From Erwinia endophytica (GTDB lineage Bacteria; Pseudomonadota; Gammaproteobacteria; Enterobacterales; Enterobacteriaceae): DNA of 64,000 nt. The stretch spans positions 124,001-188,000 of the forward strand of contig NZ_RQVV01000003.1 in NCBI RefSeq assembly GCF_009295515.1, written 5' to 3'. Position numbers and translations under genes: made by a program. Positions 1 to 11,116 of this stretch are shown piece after piece (the stretch's first letter is position 1; each line of letters begins with the position of its first letter). The notes below the pieces were generated by a model. It did not search any database. It worked only from the letters and a program-made list of their open reading frames with translations, and was not told where the DNA came from.

Positions 1-1149
1 CGCGGTATTGGGCGTCCTTCAACTTATGCTTCAATTATCTCGACGATTCAGGATCGTGGCTATGTGCGGATCGAAAATCGCCGTTTCTACGCCGAAAAAA
101 TGGGTGAGATTGTCACCGACCGTCTGGAAGAGAACTTCCGCGAGCTGATGAATTACGATTTCACCGCGCACATGGAAGATAATCTGGATAAGGTCGCCAA
201 CAACGAAGCGCAGTGGAAAAGCGTACTGGATAAGTTCTTTGCCGATTTTAGCCAGCAGTTGGAGAAGGCGGATAAGGATCCGGAAGAGGGCGGGATGCAG
301 CCGAATCAGATGATCCTGACTGCTATCGATTGTCCGACCTGTGGGCGTAAAATGGGGATCCGTACCGCCAGTACCGGCGTATTCCTCGGGTGTTCCGGTT
401 ATGCTCTGCCGCCAAAAGAACGTTGCAAGCAGACTATCAACCTGATCCCCGAGAATGAAGTTTTGAATATTCTCGAAGGCGACGATGCTGAAACTAATGC
501 CCTCCGCGCTCGCCATCGCTGCAATAAATGCGGTACGGCGATGGATAGCTACCTGATTGATAATCAACGCAAGTTGCATGTTTGTGGTAATAATCCTGGC
601 TGTGATGGTTATGAAATCGAACAAGGTGAGTTTCGCATTAAAGGCTACGATGGTCCGGTCGTCGAATGTGAGAAATGTAGCGCGGAAATGCATCTGAAAA
701 TGGGGCGTTTCGGCAAATATATGGCTTGCACCAACGACGAGTGTAAAAATACACGTAAGATCTTGCGTAATGGCGATGTTGCTCCACCGAAAGAAGATCC
801 GGTTCCACTGCCAGAACTGGCTTGCGAAAAGTCAGATGCTTACTTCGTATTGCGTGATGGTGCTGCAGGGGTCTTCCTGGCGGCGAACACCTTCCCTAAA
901 TCAAGGGAAACGCGCGCTCCACTGGTAGAAGAACTGCAGCGTTTCCGGGATCGCCTGCCTGAGAAACTTCGTTACCTTGCGGATGCCCCGGCAGCGGATA
1001 ATGAAGGGAACAAATCGGTGGTGCGCTTCAGCCGCAAAACTAAACAGCAATATGTCAGTACCGAGAAAGAAGGTAAGGCAACGGGATGGTCTGCATTTTA
1101 CGTTGATGGAAAATGGGAAGTGACCAGTAAGTCCGCCACTAAAAAGTAA
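1..1149 (+). CDS. topA: DNA topoisomerase I, C-terminal part (5' end outside window)
   Basis: Type IA topoisomerase that relaxes negatively supercoiled DNA. The reading frame is open from base 1, so only about the last 382 residues of a protein that is 865 residues in E. coli are visible. The active-site tyrosine domain lies upstream of the window. What is visible is the end of the core and the C-terminal DNA/RNA-polymerase-binding region with three Cys4 zinc ribbons, at about visible residues 111-142, 174-201 and 223-248, followed by cysteine-poor ribbon domains. The start [12 protein letters not shown] is near identical to E. coli TopA. It lies upstream of cysB in the same direction, as in E. 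coli. Identification is secure; partial only because of the window edge. Confidence 0.97.
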   Translation, partial: RGIGRPSTYASIISTIQDRGYVRIENRRFYAEKMGEIVTDRLEENFRELMNYDFTAHMEDNLDKVANNEAQWKSVLDKFFADFSQQLEKADKDPEEGGMQPNQMILTAIDCPTCGRKMGIRTASTGVFLGCSGYALPPKERCKQTINLIPENEVLNILEGDDAETNALRARHRCNKCGTAMDSYLIDNQRKLHVCGNNPGCDGYEIEQGEFRIKGYDGPVVECEKCSAEMHLKMGRFGKYMACTNDECKNTRKILRNGDVAPPKEDPVPLPELACEKSDAYFVLRDGAAGVFLAANTFPKSRETRAPLVEELQRFRDRLPEKLRYLADAPAADNEGNKSVVRFSRKTKQQYVSTEKEGKATGWSAFYVDGKWEVTSKSATKK

Positions 1150-1160
1150 TCTAATCTTCA

Positions 1161-1180
1161 GGGCCAGTTTCCGCTGGCCC
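1161..1180 (+). terminator. stem-loop downstream of topA
   Basis: A 7-bp GC-rich perfect stem (GGGCCAG / CTGGCCC, 6-nt loop) starts 12 bases after the topA stop. No real T-run follows, so it may be a weak terminator or a 3'-end-stabilising hairpin. Confidence 0.45.
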
Positions 1181-1416
1181 GTTAACGTGTTGTACCCCAT
1201 ATGTGTGTTGCAGGAAGGTCGTCAGCGAGTCACTCTCCCGCCGCTTACTCGGTGTGACATACCGCTGTGGCCTGGCGTATGTCGGGTATATACATTCAGG
1301 GCTTTTTTGATATAGTTGTTATAGATATACCTTTCTTTATTATAAAATCGCATTAGTCCGATTTCCCCAGTGCTTCGGCTTATCCGTAACTGATAGCGCG
1401 GATAACTGGCGCGTGA

Positions 1417-2415
<999 letters not shown>

Positions 2416-2444
2416 TTTCGCCCATGAGTGTTTATTATGATGTT

Positions 2445-2467
2445 AAGGGCCTCAATGAGGCTCTTTT
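2445..2467 (+). terminator. rho-independent terminator of cysB
   Basis: A 9-bp stem (AAGGGCCTC / GAGGCTCTT, one G-T wobble, 3-nt loop) overlaps and ends in a TTTT run, 30 bases after the cysB stop codon. Confidence 0.8.
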
Positions 2468-2774
2468 ACTTAATTCATCCTGCGCACTTCAATATACCCA
2501 GATCACCGGTGAGTGAGCCCGTTTTTACTTTTTTGAATCACTGGTCTGAGTCAGTTTATTGGGATTCATATACCTGTTACTTGAATCATTTAAGGGTGAA
2601 AACTTCTCAAGTTTACTTTTTAAATGAAACGTATGTCACATATTCCATCTTTGTTTTACAATAAATGAGAATTAGAACACATTTTTCAGTAAACACCTTT
2701 GCATGTTGTTAAGAACATTCCCATACTCTAATTAAAAATGCATCGTAAACCGTGATGGGCAGGGGAGAGGAAAG

Positions 2775-2864
2775 ATGACTCTCGGCGTTTACGGGCCGCA
2801 GCGGATGGTTTATGGGGCTATACGCAAAGCGCGGATATTCCAGTCATCCCAACTCAGTCCTTAA
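2775..2864 (+). CDS. candidate 29-residue small protein (unnamed)
   Basis: A short open frame begins with ATG at 2775 directly after a strong Shine-Dalgarno (GGAGAGG, 4 bases before the ATG) and ends in TAA at 2862-2864. The product would be a basic 29-residue peptide with several Arg/Lys residues and no membrane segment. It lies in the 700-base gap between cysB and ymiA and coincides with a locally GC-rich patch (about 2745-2870) inside AT-rich DNA. I do not recognise the peptide. It could be a leader peptide, a true small protein, or chance. The support is the ribosome-binding site and composition only. Confidence 0.33.
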   Translation: MTLGVYGPQRMVYGAIRKARIFQSSQLSP

Positions 2865-3114
2865 CTCAAGTATGCCTGTTGGTATTCCGTAGTAAAGTTA
2901 TTTAAATTGTTCAGTATATTGTTACTTACGTAAAAAAATATAATTGACGTGAATTTTTAAATGAAAATGAATGTAATTTTTAAACTTTTATAAATGCCAT
3001 TAATCGTTTGTATCTGTAAATGTAACTGGATTTTGCTCTTTAATGTGTTTAGGATTCCCCCTTATTTTGGTTGGGTGAAAATATTATTGTCAGTGTACGA
3101 GGTTATACAAAGCT

Positions 3115-3279
3115 ATGACGACAAGATTATCTGTTCATACTGACTTCGGTCACAAAAAAGAGGTTACGCTTCGGCGTAACGATCATCTGAAACGCAAAGC
3201 ATGGATGGTGATTTTAACCAGTTCAGCGATGTTCTGGGTCGTTATCGCATTAATGATTGTGCGTGGTCTATGGGGATGA
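3115..3279 (+). CDS. ymiA: YmiA family small membrane protein
   Basis: This is a 54-residue protein. The C-terminal half carries the YmiA signature: a charged LKRKAW segment (residues 25-30) followed by one membrane helix of about 20 residues containing FWVVIAL and ending RGLWG. E. coli YmiA (46 residues) has the same arrangement and the same position between cysB and acnA. Its stop overlaps the next start in an ATGA arrangement, so translation is probably coupled to yciX. The function of the family is unknown; an inner-membrane location is inferred from the single hydrophobic helix. Confidence 0.8.
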   Translation: MTTRLSVHTDFGHKKEVTLRRNDHLKRKAWMVILTSSAMFWVVIALMIVRGLWG

Positions 3280-3449
3280 GCGTGCATTTTGAGACTGTAG
3301 ACCATAAATCACCGCAGCCTGGAAAAAGGCAAGATCGCTTTTGTGCAGATAAAAAGATGAAAGATGTGGCTATCCCTGCGAGTTGGGAACTGAATGAACG
3401 ACAACGTAATTTTATTGATTCAATGATTAGTCAACCTGGGAAGCAGTAA
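3276..3449 (+). CDS. yciX: YciX-position small soluble protein, 57 residues
   Basis: It begins in the ATGA overlap with ymiA. The product is hydrophilic and basic in its first half, with a C-terminal stretch (IPASWELNERQRNFIDSM) that looks like an amphipathic helix; no signal peptide or membrane segment. The symbol is given mainly by position, since E. coli has ymiA-yciX between cysB and acnA. I cannot verify residue-level similarity. The tight overlap with a recognised gene and the terminator after it support it being real. Confidence 0.65.
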   Translation: MSVHFETVDHKSPQPGKRQDRFCADKKMKDVAIPASWELNERQRNFIDSMISQPGKQ

Positions 3450-3809
3450 AGATATTATTTTTACCGATATAATACCGGACATTATAATTCAAACGATTAG
3501 CAATGATAGATTGGCAATTTTTAGTGCTCAGATCACCTTGTTCGCTGGGGATAGAAAAAGGAACTTAACTCAAATGACCGGGTTTAGCCACAGGGATTCC
3601 TTCTGCTCTGCTTGAAAACAAGTAGCTTTGTTCTGGAATTTTAAATATAAAGAATTCTTACAAAATGCCTCGCGGATTATTCCCCGGGGCGTTTTGTTTT
3701 ACCGAATATCAGTCGACATTGTTAATGATGTGTTAACTTTTGTTTGTGCTATCTTTAAATCTGACCCTGCATTTACTCAGGTTATGATAAGACAAATGAA
3801 GGAGGCGTC
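3450..3809. other. yciX-acnA intergenic region
   Basis: About 360 bases hold the ymiA-yciX terminator at 3662-3700 and the acnA leader. The acnA ribosome-binding site AAGGAGG lies at 3799-3805. E. coli acnA has several stress-controlled promoters; I could not place operators here with confidence. No further gene is seen. Confidence 0.5.
3662..3700 (+). terminator. probable terminator of the ymiA-yciX unit
   Basis: A 10-bp stem with two G-T wobbles (3662-3671 with 3686-3695) is followed by GTTTT. It lies 212 bases after yciX and before the acnA promoter region. Confidence 0.6.
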
Positions 3810-6485
3810 ATGTCGTCGACCCTACATCAAATGGTCAAGGCTCGTCTGGATGTGCAAGGCAGATATTATAATTATTACAGTCTGGCGAAAGCGGAAGAGC
3901 AACTTGGTGATCTTTCCCGACTCCCTAACTCACTGAAAGTCCTGCTCGAAAATCTTCTGCGTTGGCAAGATGAAAAGACCGTTACGGCTGAAGATATTCA
4001 TGCACTGGCTGGCTGGTTGCAGCAGGCGCATGCCAGCCGGGAAATCGCCTATCGACCTACCCGTGTCTTGATGCAGGATTTTACCGGCGTCCCTGCGGTC
4101 GTTGATCTTGCCGCAATGCGTGAGGCGGTCAAACGGTTGGGGGGGAATGTCGCTAAAGTGAATCCATTGTCACCGGTCGATTTGGTTATCGACCATTCGG
4201 TCACAGTGGACCATTTTGGCGATGATGATGCCTTCGAAAAAAATGTCAGGATTGAAATGGCGCGCAATCACGAGCGCTATGTATTTCTACGCTGGGGACA
4301 GAAAGCCTTTAATAAATTCAGTGTGGTACCGCCAGGCACTGGTATTTGTCACCAGGTAAACCTTGAGTATCTCGGAAAAGCCGTCTGGCATGAGACGTTG
4401 GACGGTGAAGAGTTTGCCTGGCCTGATACGCTGGTGGGTACCGATTCCCATACCACGATGATTAATGCGCTGGGTGTACTTGGCTGGGGCGTCGGAGGCA
4501 TTGAAGCCGAAGCGGCCATGCTGGGGCAGCCGATATCCATGCTTATCCCGGATGTCGTGGGATTTAAACTGACGGGTAAGTTAAAACCAGGGATCACGGC
4601 AACGGATTTAGTCCTGACAGTGACTCAGATGCTGCGTAAACATGGCGTGGTAGGTAAATTTGTCGAATTTTATGGCGACGGTCTGGATGACTTACCCCTG
4701 GCGGATCGGGCGACCATCGCTAACATGTCACCGGAATATGGCGCCACCTGCGGTTTTTTTCCGATTGATGACGTCACATTGGAATACATGACTCTGACGG
4801 GCCGCACAACTGAACAGGTTGCGTTGGTTGAGGCTTATGCTAAAGCACAAGGCATGTGGCGTAATCCCGGCGATGAGCCGGTGTTTACCCATTCGCTGGC
4901 GCTGGATATGAATGAGGTTCAAGCCAGCCTGGCCGGGCCGAAACGTCCACAGGATCGAGTTTCACTGGGCGATGTTCCCGCCGCATTCCAGGCCAGCAAT
5001 GAGCTGGAAATTAATCCAGCTAAGCAGCTCAACGCCGTCAGCTACACCGACAATGCCGGACAGCAACATACGTTGAAAGAGGGTGCTGTGGTGATTGCCG
5101 CCATCACCTCCTGTACCAATACCTCCAATCCCAGCGTGTTAATAGCGGCTGGTCTGCTGGCGAAAAAAGCCGTTACCCTCGGACTAAAGCGGCAGCCATG
5201 GGTGAAGGCTTCGCTGGCTCCTGGATCGAAAGTGGTTTCCGATTATCTGGCGGCCGCCAAACTGACGCCGTATCTTGATAAACTTGGTTTTAATCTGGTC
5301 GGCTACGGTTGTACGACCTGTATTGGCAACTCCGGTCCTTTGCCTGATGAAATTGAATCCGCGATTAAAGTGGGAAATCTGACGGTTGCCGCGGTGTTGT
5401 CCGGTAACCGTAACTTTGAAGGACGTATCCATCCTTACGTAAAAACGAACTGGCTGGCGTCGCCACCACTGGTTGTGGCATATGCTCTGGCCGGGAATAT
5501 GAATATTAACTTGCAGGCGGATCCGCTGGGTGAGGATAACACCGGCAAAGCGGTTTATTTGCGGGATATCTGGCCATCACCCGAAGAAATTGCTGAAGCG
5601 GTACAGAAGGTTTCTACCGCGATGTTCCATAAGGAGTACGCCGAAGTCTTTGCCGGTACACCGGAATGGCAGAAAATCAAGGTCAGCGAAGCGGCGACGT
5701 ATGACTGGGATCAGCACTCAACATATATTCGTTTATCACCTTTCTTTGAGAAAATGAGCAAAACGCCGGATTCGGTTGAAGACATTAATGGCGTGAGGAT
5801 CCTCGCTATCCTGGGTGATTCAGTGACTACGGACCATATCTCACCCGCCGGGAGTATTAAAGCTGATAGTCCGGCAGGGCGTTATCTACAGGAACAGGGC
5901 GTGGCGCAGACTGATTTTAACTCATATGGTTCGCGCAGGGGAAATCACGAAGTGATGATGCGCGGCACGTTTGCCAATATTCGCATCCGCAATGAGATGG
6001 TGCCTGGCGTTGAAGGCGGTATCACGCGTTTCATTCCGGACAATGAACAGTTACCGATTTACGATGCCGCGATGAAATACCAGCAGCAGTCTACGCCACT
6101 CGCGGTGATTGCCGGTAAGGAATATGGATCCGGATCGAGTCGCGACTGGGCGGCGAAAGGGCCTGGATTGTTAGGCGTCCGGGTGGTTATTGCTGAATCT
6201 TTTGAGCGCATTCACCGTTCAAACCTGATTGGGATGGGGATCCTGCCGCTGGAATTCCCACCAGGAGTGAACAGAAAAACATTGGAACTGACTGGCGATG
6301 AGCAAATCGATGTGCAGAACCTGGCGCAGTTAAAGCCAGGTGGTACGGTAATGGTCACGCTAACCCGGGGGAATGGCGTAAAAGAAACGCTGGAGGCCCG
6401 TTGCCGTATCGATACGGGTAATGAGTTGACCTATTATCAGAACGGCGGCATCCTGCATTATGTTATTCGCAATATGCTGGACTGA
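3810..6485 (+). CDS. acnA: aconitate hydratase A
   Basis: Iron-sulfur enzyme of the TCA cycle that interconverts citrate and isocitrate; in E. coli AcnA is the stress-inducible form and its apo-protein binds mRNA. At 891 residues it has the usual length. The three [4Fe-4S] ligands are visible: C435 in SCTNTSNPS, and C501 and C504 in [10 protein letters not shown]. The swivel domain contains the SSRDWAAKG substrate-binding loop near residue 775. The start is fixed by an ideal ribosome-binding site (AAGGAGG, spacing 4). It stands alone, convergent with ribA, exactly as in E. coli. Confidence 0.97.
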   Translation: MSSTLHQMVKARLDVQGRYYNYYSLAKAEEQLGDLSRLPNSLKVLLENLLRWQDEKTVTAEDIHALAGWLQQAHASREIAYRPTRVLMQDFTGVPAVVDLAAMREAVKRLGGNVAKVNPLSPVDLVIDHSVTVDHFGDDDAFEKNVRIEMARNHERYVFLRWGQKAFNKFSVVPPGTGICHQVNLEYLGKAVWHETLDGEEFAWPDTLVGTDSHTTMINALGVLGWGVGGIEAEAAMLGQPISMLIPDVVGFKLTGKLKPGITATDLVLTVTQMLRKHGVVGKFVEFYGDGLDDLPLADRATIANMSPEYGATCGFFPIDDVTLEYMTLTGRTTEQVALVEAYAKAQGMWRNPGDEPVFTHSLALDMNEVQASLAGPKRPQDRVSLGDVPAAFQASNELEINPAKQLNAVSYTDNAGQQHTLKEGAVVIAAITSCTNTSNPSVLIAAGLLAKKAVTLGLKRQPWVKASLAPGSKVVSDYLAAAKLTPYLDKLGFNLVGYGCTTCIGNSGPLPDEIESAIKVGNLTVAAVLSGNRNFEGRIHPYVKTNWLASPPLVVAYALAGNMNINLQADPLGEDNTGKAVYLRDIWPSPEEIAEAVQKVSTAMFHKEYAEVFAGTPEWQKIKVSEAATYDWDQHSTYIRLSPFFEKMSKTPDSVEDINGVRILAILGDSVTTDHISPAGSIKADSPAGRYLQEQGVAQTDFNSYGSRRGNHEVMMRGTFANIRIRNEMVPGVEGGITRFIPDNEQLPIYDAAMKYQQQSTPLAVIAGKEYGSGSSRDWAAKGPGLLGVRVVIAESFERIHRSNLIGMGILPLEFPPGVNRKTLELTGDEQIDVQNLAQLKPGGTVMVTLTRGNGVKETLEARCRIDTGNELTYYQNGGILHYVIRNMLD

Positions 6486-6609
6486 AGGGAAGCCATTAAA
6501 CGTGAATGGCTACACGATGAAAGCGCCAGACAGGTTGTGATGGATGCTGATGGAGGACTGTCCAGACAGACGCTCACCAGCATCCTCTGCAATCAGACTG
6601 AAATAACGT

Positions 6610-6637
6610 AAACGGGCACGTCTTGGCGTTCCCGTTT
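6610..6637. terminator. bidirectional stem-loop between acnA and ribA
   Basis: A dyad (AAACGGG / CCCGTTT, with an inner ACG / CGT extension across one mismatch) lies between the convergent ends of acnA and ribA. It could terminate both transcripts; T-runs are short on either side. Confidence 0.5.
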
Positions 6638-6643
6638 GCCGTT

Positions 6644-7240
6644 TCAGTCTTTGGAGAGCAGATGGCCCATTTTGGCCGCTTTGGTATCCAGATAATGGGC
6701 GTTTTCAGGATTTCGCCCGACAATCAGTGGGACTCGTTCGACAATATTGATCCCGGCTTCGCTGAGGATTTCAACTTTACGTGGGTTGTTGGTCAGCAGG
6801 CGGACTTCATTCACGCCCAGTAATTTGAACATATCCGCACAAAGCGTAAAGTCACGTTCATCGGCCGCAAAGCCCAGATGATGGTTAGCTTCTACTGTGT
6901 CGTAGCCTTTGTCCTGAAGCGCATAGGCGCGAATTTTATTCAACAGGCCAATATTACGGCCTTCCTGGCGATGATAAAGAAGCACGCCGCGTCCCTGTTC
7001 AGCAATATGATTGAGCGCGGCTTTCAACTGAAAGCCGCAGTCACAACGCAGGCTGAACAAGGCATCACCGGTCAGACATTCGGAATGCACGCGAGCCAGC
7101 ACCGCTTCATGATTATTGCTGATATCGCCATAAACCAGGGCCAGATGGTCGTGGCCGGTTGCCAATTCTTCAAAACCAACCATCAGGAATTCACCCCATG
7201 GCGTGGGCAGTTTGGCTTCTGCTACCCGTTTAAGCTGCAT
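6644..7240 (-). CDS. ribA: GTP cyclohydrolase II
   Basis: First committed enzyme of riboflavin synthesis: hydrolyses GTP to 2,5-diamino-6-ribosylamino-4(3H)-pyrimidinone 5'-phosphate plus formate and pyrophosphate. At 198 residues it is a stand-alone RibA like that of E. coli (196). Zinc ligands C55, C66 and C68 are present in HSECLTGD...RCDCGFQ. The [10 protein letters not shown] loop and the LTNNPRK segment of the active site are intact. It is transcribed alone on the minus strand, convergent with acnA and divergent from pgpB. Confidence 0.96.
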   Translation of the reverse strand: MQLKRVAEAKLPTPWGEFLMVGFEELATGHDHLALVYGDISNNHEAVLARVHSECLTGDALFSLRCDCGFQLKAALNHIAEQGRGVLLYHRQEGRNIGLLNKIRAYALQDKGYDTVEANHHLGFAADERDFTLCADMFKLLGVNEVRLLTNNPRKVEILSEAGINIVERVPLIVGRNPENAHYLDTKAAKMGHLLSKD

Positions 7241-7468
7241 GTAACTCTCCAGATACTCAATATTGCGCTACCTTCATGGGTAGGGCACGATCAGCAAATC
7301 GACATTCATAGCCATTTATTTTGCCACAATCAACACCGGAGCGGTTAACGTCCTGGAGCGATTGTTGTGATACCGCACAATTATCAACATCTCAACCAAT
7401 ATGTTATTATTTTTTAATCATATTGTTCGCTAAAAATGTCTTGAAGGCCCGGTGGGTCAGGAATAATT

Positions 7469-8224
7469 ATGTTCGATGTCGCTAAACGTACCACTCTGGG
7501 CGCCTTGCTGCTGCTGATTATGCCGGCCTGCGTCTGGGTTTCCGGCTGGCAGTGGCACCCCGTGGAAATGGGACGGGGCCATGAAATACTGTTCTGGTTG
7601 ACCGAAACGGTGACCCGCCCATGGGGGACGTTAACCAGTGCCATTTTATGTGTCTGGTTCCTCTGGTGTTTGCGCTACCGGTTGCGATCTGCGCTGCTGT
7701 TACTGCTGATTATTATCCTGGCGGTCCTCGCGGGACAGTACAGCAAGACATTTATCAAACAACAGGTCCGGGAACCGCGACCTTATGTGCTGTGGCTTGA
7801 GGAAAATCATGGTCTGAACGGGCAGACCTTTTACCAACAAAAGCGCAAACAACGCAGTGTGCTGGTGCGTGACGCGCTTGCCAGAGACCCTCGTTTACCC
7901 GGCTGGTTGAAATCGCACTGGGAGTCTGAAACCGGTTACGCTTTTCCATCAGGACATACCATGTTTGTTGCCAGTTGGGCGTTACTGGCCATGGGGTTGT
8001 TGTGGTCGCGGCGCAGAATTATCACCCTGGTCGTGATGTTTGCCTGGGCAGTGGGGGTGATGGGGAGTCGTCTGCTGCTGGGAATGCACTGGCCACAGGA
8101 TCTGATAACCTCAATCTTGATCAGTTGGCTATGGGTGACGCTCGCCACGTGGCTGGTACAGCGTTACTGCGGCTCATTGACTGTATCACCTGGCGAGCGA
8201 TCCGGGAACGTCAAGGATGAGTGA
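7469..8224 (+). CDS. pgpB: phosphatidylglycerophosphatase B / undecaprenyl-pyrophosphatase
   Basis: Inner-membrane PAP2-family lipid phosphatase acting on phosphatidylglycerophosphate and undecaprenyl pyrophosphate. 251 residues with about six membrane helices. The three catalytic motifs are complete: KQQVREPRP at 97-105, PSGH at 160-163 and SRLLLGMHWPQD at 200-211, placing the catalytic histidines at 163 and 207, the same numbers as in E. coli PgpB. AGGA precedes the ATG at 7469. Gene order pgpB-lapA-lapB matches E. coli. Confidence 0.95.
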   Translation: MFDVAKRTTLGALLLLIMPACVWVSGWQWHPVEMGRGHEILFWLTETVTRPWGTLTSAILCVWFLWCLRYRLRSALLLLLIIILAVLAGQYSKTFIKQQVREPRPYVLWLEENHGLNGQTFYQQKRKQRSVLVRDALARDPRLPGWLKSHWESETGYAFPSGHTMFVASWALLAMGLLWSRRRIITLVVMFAWAVGVMGSRLLLGMHWPQDLITSILISWLWVTLATWLVQRYCGSLTVSPGERSGNVKDE

Positions 8225-8366
8225 TTGTTATTCTGGCTTTTACCCCCATAACGGTGAGGTAAACGAGCAATTTTTGCGGTCCCCGCTTTGGTTAGCGCAT
8301 CAGACAAGCAACAAGGCGATTTTTTTGGCATAATTCTCTGGTTATCACCAGACTATGGGACGGACT

Positions 8367-8675
8367 GTGAAATATTTGCTGATTTTTTTACTGGTTTTAG
8401 TGATCTTCATTATCTCCATTACACTCGGGGCGCATAACGATCAGATCGTTAGCTTTAACTACCTGCTGGCGCAGGGGCAATATCGGGTTTCCACGCTGGC
8501 GGCGACATTATTTGCCGCTGGTTTTGTTCTGGGGTGGGCGATCTGTGGCTTGTTCTGGCTACGCCTTCGCGTCTCTCTGGCCCATTCACAGCACAAACTG
8601 AAACGCTTGCAGCAGAAGCTGGAGCAGGCTGAAGGTTCGGTGACAACGTCACACGTTCCTGCCGTTAAGGAATAA
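8367..8675 (+). CDS. lapA: lipopolysaccharide assembly protein A
   Basis: Small inner-membrane partner of LapB, involved in controlling LPS synthesis. Two membrane helices (about residues 3-24 and 42-62) are followed by a cytoplasmic coiled-coil-like tail rich in Lys and Gln. I chose the GTG at 8367 because it gives 102 residues starting (M)KYLLIFLLVL, the E. coli length and N-terminus, with GGGA upstream. An ATG four codons earlier (8355) is in frame and cannot be excluded. lapB begins 6 bases after the stop, so the two are co-transcribed. Confidence 0.9.
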   Translation: MKYLLIFLLVLVIFIISITLGAHNDQIVSFNYLLAQGQYRVSTLAATLFAAGFVLGWAICGLFWLRLRVSLAHSQHKLKRLQQKLEQAEGSVTTSHVPAVKE

Positions 8676-8681
8676 TTTTAT

Positions 8682-9851
8682 ATGCTGGAACTGCTGTTTC
8701 TGTTATTACCCGTTGCTGCCGCATATGGCTGGTATATGGGACGCAGAAGTGCGCAACAGGATAAGCAACAGGAAGCCAGCCGTCTGTCACGTGATTACGT
8801 GACTGGGGTTAACTTCCTGCTTTCCAACCAACAGGATAAAGCGGTCGATCTGTTCCTTGATATGCTTAAGGAAGACAGTGGGACGGTCGAAGCGCATCTG
8901 ACGCTGGGAAATTTGTTTCGTTCCAGAGGTGAAGTGGACAGAGCCATTCGGATCCATCAGGCGCTGATGGAGAGCACGTCGCTGACCTATGATCAGCGCC
9001 TGCTGGCCGTGCAGCAACTGGGCCGTGATTATATGGCGGCGGGTTTTTATGACCGGGCCGAAGGGATGTTCATCCAATTGGTCGATGAGACAGACTTTCG
9101 CATTGGCGCATTGCAACAGTTACTGATTATTCATCAGGCAACCAGCGACTGGCCGAAAGCCATCGAAGTGGCGGAACGGTTGGTTAAGTTGGGGAAAGAC
9201 CGCCAACGGATGGAAATTGCGCATTTCTATTGCGAACTGGCGTTGCAGGCCATGAGTGGCGACGACCTTGATCGTGCGATGAACCTGCTGAAAAAAGGCG
9301 AAGCCGCCGATCGCCAGAGTGCCCGTGTGTCGATCATGATGGGCCGTATTTATATGGCAAAAAGCGAGTATGTCAAAGCTGTCGAATGCCTCCAGCGCGT
9401 GATTGAGCAGGATAAAGAACTGGTCAGCGAAACGCTGGAGATGCTGGAAACCTGTTACGTTCAGTTGCAACAGCCTCAGGAATGGGTGGCGTACCTGAAA
9501 CGCTGTGTCGAGGAGAATACCGGCGCGGTCGCCGAACTATATCTGTCCGACGTGATTGAGCGTGACGAGGGGGGAGACGTGGCGCAGTTGTATATTAACC
9601 GCCAGTTGCAGCGCCATCCCACCATGCGGGTTTTCCATCGCCTGATGGATTATCACCTCAACGAAGCAGAAGACGGCCGGGCGAAAGACAGCCTGATTGT
9701 GTTGCGCGACATGGTTGGCGAGCAAATTCGTACCAAGCCGCGCTATCGCTGCCACAAATGTGGTTTCACCGCTCATACGCTTTACTGGCACTGTCCTTCC
9801 TGTCGAGCCTGGTCTTCCATCAAACCCATTCGCGGACTTGACGGTCAGTAA
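8682..9851 (+). CDS. lapB: lipopolysaccharide assembly protein B (heat-shock TPR protein)
   Basis: LapB (YciM) recruits LpxC to FtsH for degradation and so sets LPS output. 389 residues, identical in length to E. coli. Order: an N-terminal membrane anchor (residues 1-20), a series of TPR repeats over about residues 35-330, and a C-terminal rubredoxin-like metal site formed by C357, C360, C371 and C374 (YRCHKCGF...CPSCRAW). All features needed for activity are intact. It forms an operon with lapA. Confidence 0.97.
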   Translation: MLELLFLLLPVAAAYGWYMGRRSAQQDKQQEASRLSRDYVTGVNFLLSNQQDKAVDLFLDMLKEDSGTVEAHLTLGNLFRSRGEVDRAIRIHQALMESTSLTYDQRLLAVQQLGRDYMAAGFYDRAEGMFIQLVDETDFRIGALQQLLIIHQATSDWPKAIEVAERLVKLGKDRQRMEIAHFYCELALQAMSGDDLDRAMNLLKKGEAADRQSARVSIMMGRIYMAKSEYVKAVECLQRVIEQDKELVSETLEMLETCYVQLQQPQEWVAYLKRCVEENTGAVAELYLSDVIERDEGGDVAQLYINRQLQRHPTMRVFHRLMDYHLNEAEDGRAKDSLIVLRDMVGEQIRTKPRYRCHKCGFTAHTLYWHCPSCRAWSSIKPIRGLDGQ

Positions 9852-9965
9852 TCCTGTCCGCGTGAAAACCTTGACGACACACTGTGAATTTGTCGATAGC
9901 GCGGCTAGAATGCTTGCCGTTTATCATTTATGCCTTGTAGTGCTCCATTTTCAGAGGGTTTTTCC

Positions 9966-10685
9966 ATGCAATCACCTCAGGTAACCGGTTCTCCGGTTCT
10001 GGTCGCGTTAGACTACGCTGATCGCGACAGCGCTCTGGCTTTTGTTGATCAGGTAGACCCGCGCAGTTGCCGCCTGAAAGTGGGCAAAGAGATGTTCACC
10101 CTGTTTGGTCCTCAACTGGTACGGGATCTGCAACAACGTGGATTTGAGGTATTCCTCGACCTGAAGTTTCATGACATTCCTAACACCACGGCTCATGCCG
10201 TGGCCGCTGCCGCCGATCTTGGCGTGTGGATGGTGAACGTGCATGCCAGCGGCGGGGTACGGATGATGACCGCGGCACGTGAAGCGCTGACGCCATTTGG
10301 CAAGGATGCGCCATTGCTGATTGCCGTCACCGTGCTAACCAGCATGGACGCCGACGATTTGCGGGGGATCGGCATTAATGCGGCGCCTGCAGAGCATGCT
10401 GAACGCCTGGCGCGGCTTACGCAGCAGTGCGAACTGGATGGCGTGGTCTGTTCAGCTCAGGAAGCACTACGCTTTAAACAGGCGCTGGGGACTGATTTCC
10501 GTCTGGTCACTCCGGGCATCCGTCCGGCCGGCAGTGATGCGGGCGATCAACGTCGGATCATGACACCGCAGCAGGCCCAACAAGCGGGTGTGGACTACAT
10601 GGTAATCGGGCGTCCGATTACCCAGGCAGTCAACCCGGCTGCCGCACTGGCTGCTATTCTGGCGTCATTACGGGAGGCATCATGA
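9966..10685 (+). CDS. pyrF: orotidine 5'-phosphate decarboxylase
   Basis: Last step of UMP synthesis: decarboxylation of OMP. The signature [10 protein letters not shown] is present with catalytic D65, K67 and D70, and the phosphate-binding GIRP and VIGRPIT loops follow. I start it at the ATG at 9966, preceded by AGAGGG with 7-base spacing, giving 239 residues; an upstream in-frame start at 9930 would add 12 unconserved residues. The stop overlaps the yciH start by 4 bases (ATGA), so the pair is translationally coupled, as in E. coli. Confidence 0.96.
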   Translation: MQSPQVTGSPVLVALDYADRDSALAFVDQVDPRSCRLKVGKEMFTLFGPQLVRDLQQRGFEVFLDLKFHDIPNTTAHAVAAAADLGVWMVNVHASGGVRMMTAAREALTPFGKDAPLLIAVTVLTSMDADDLRGIGINAAPAEHAERLARLTQQCELDGVVCSAQEALRFKQALGTDFRLVTPGIRPAGSDAGDQRRIMTPQQAQQAGVDYMVIGRPITQAVNPAAALAAILASLREAS

Positions 10686-11008
10686 CGGATAATAACAGTC
10701 GGCTGGTTTACTCCACCGCCACCGGGCGGATAACCGAGCCGAAAGAAGTGGTACAACGCGCAAAAGGCGATGGTATTGTACGTATCCAGCGGCAGACCAG
10801 TGGCAGAAAAGGTAAGGGCGTCAGCCTGATTACCGGGTTGGATCTGGCCGCTGCCGAGTTGGAGAAGTTAGCGGCGGAATTGAAGAAGAAATGCGGTTGC
10901 GGCGGTTCGGTCAGGGAAGGGGTGATTGAAATCCAGGGGGACAAGCGTGATTTACTGAAAGCGTTGCTTGAAGCCAAAGGACTGAAAGTTAAACTGGCGG
11001 GGGGATGA
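10682..11008 (+). CDS. yciH: SUI1/eIF1-like translation-factor protein YciH
   Basis: 108-residue SUI1-domain protein homologous to eukaryotic initiation factor eIF1; in E. coli it is proposed to influence start-site fidelity or stress translation. The domain covers about residues 30-105, with the conserved [21 protein letters not shown] and IQGD segments. It overlaps pyrF by ATGA and ends before a clear terminator. Confidence 0.94.
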   Translation: MTDNNSRLVYSTATGRITEPKEVVQRAKGDGIVRIQRQTSGRKGKGVSLITGLDLAAAELEKLAAELKKKCGCGGSVREGVIEIQGDKRDLLKALLEAKGLKVKLAGG

Positions 11009-11038
11009 GTCATCGCTGACGCGCTTACCCGGTAAAAA

Positions 11039-11069
11039 GCAAAAGGGCGGCGGTTCGCGGCCCTTTTGC
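11039..11069. terminator. terminator between yciH and osmB
   Basis: A 10-bp stem (GCAAAAGGGC / GCCCTTTTGC) with an 11-base loop. The A-run and T-run lie within the stem, so it can act in both directions for the convergent yciH and osmB. Confidence 0.7.
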
Positions 11070-11116
11070 GGTCAATACGTTGTTGTCACTTCTTTTTACT
11101 GTGAAAATGGTCAGGA

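Larger units (their letters stand above)
2416..3114. other. long AT-rich gap between cysB and ymiA
   Basis: Apart from the cysB terminator and the candidate small ORF at 2775-2864, this 700-base stretch has no convincing gene. A 7-bp inverted pair (CGTAAAC at 2744-2750, GTTTACG at 2787-2793) brackets the ribosome-binding site and start of the small ORF. A longer open frame at 2428-2664 reads through the cysB terminator, has no ribosome-binding site and is not credible. Confidence 0.5.

Noticed and set aside
2428-2664. 78-codon plus-strand frame after cysB
   Set aside because: It reads across the cysB terminator and has no ribosome-binding site or recognisable sequence.
3628-3936. 102-codon frame overlapping the start of acnA
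   Set aside because: Out of frame with acnA, covers a terminator and the acnA ribosome-binding site.
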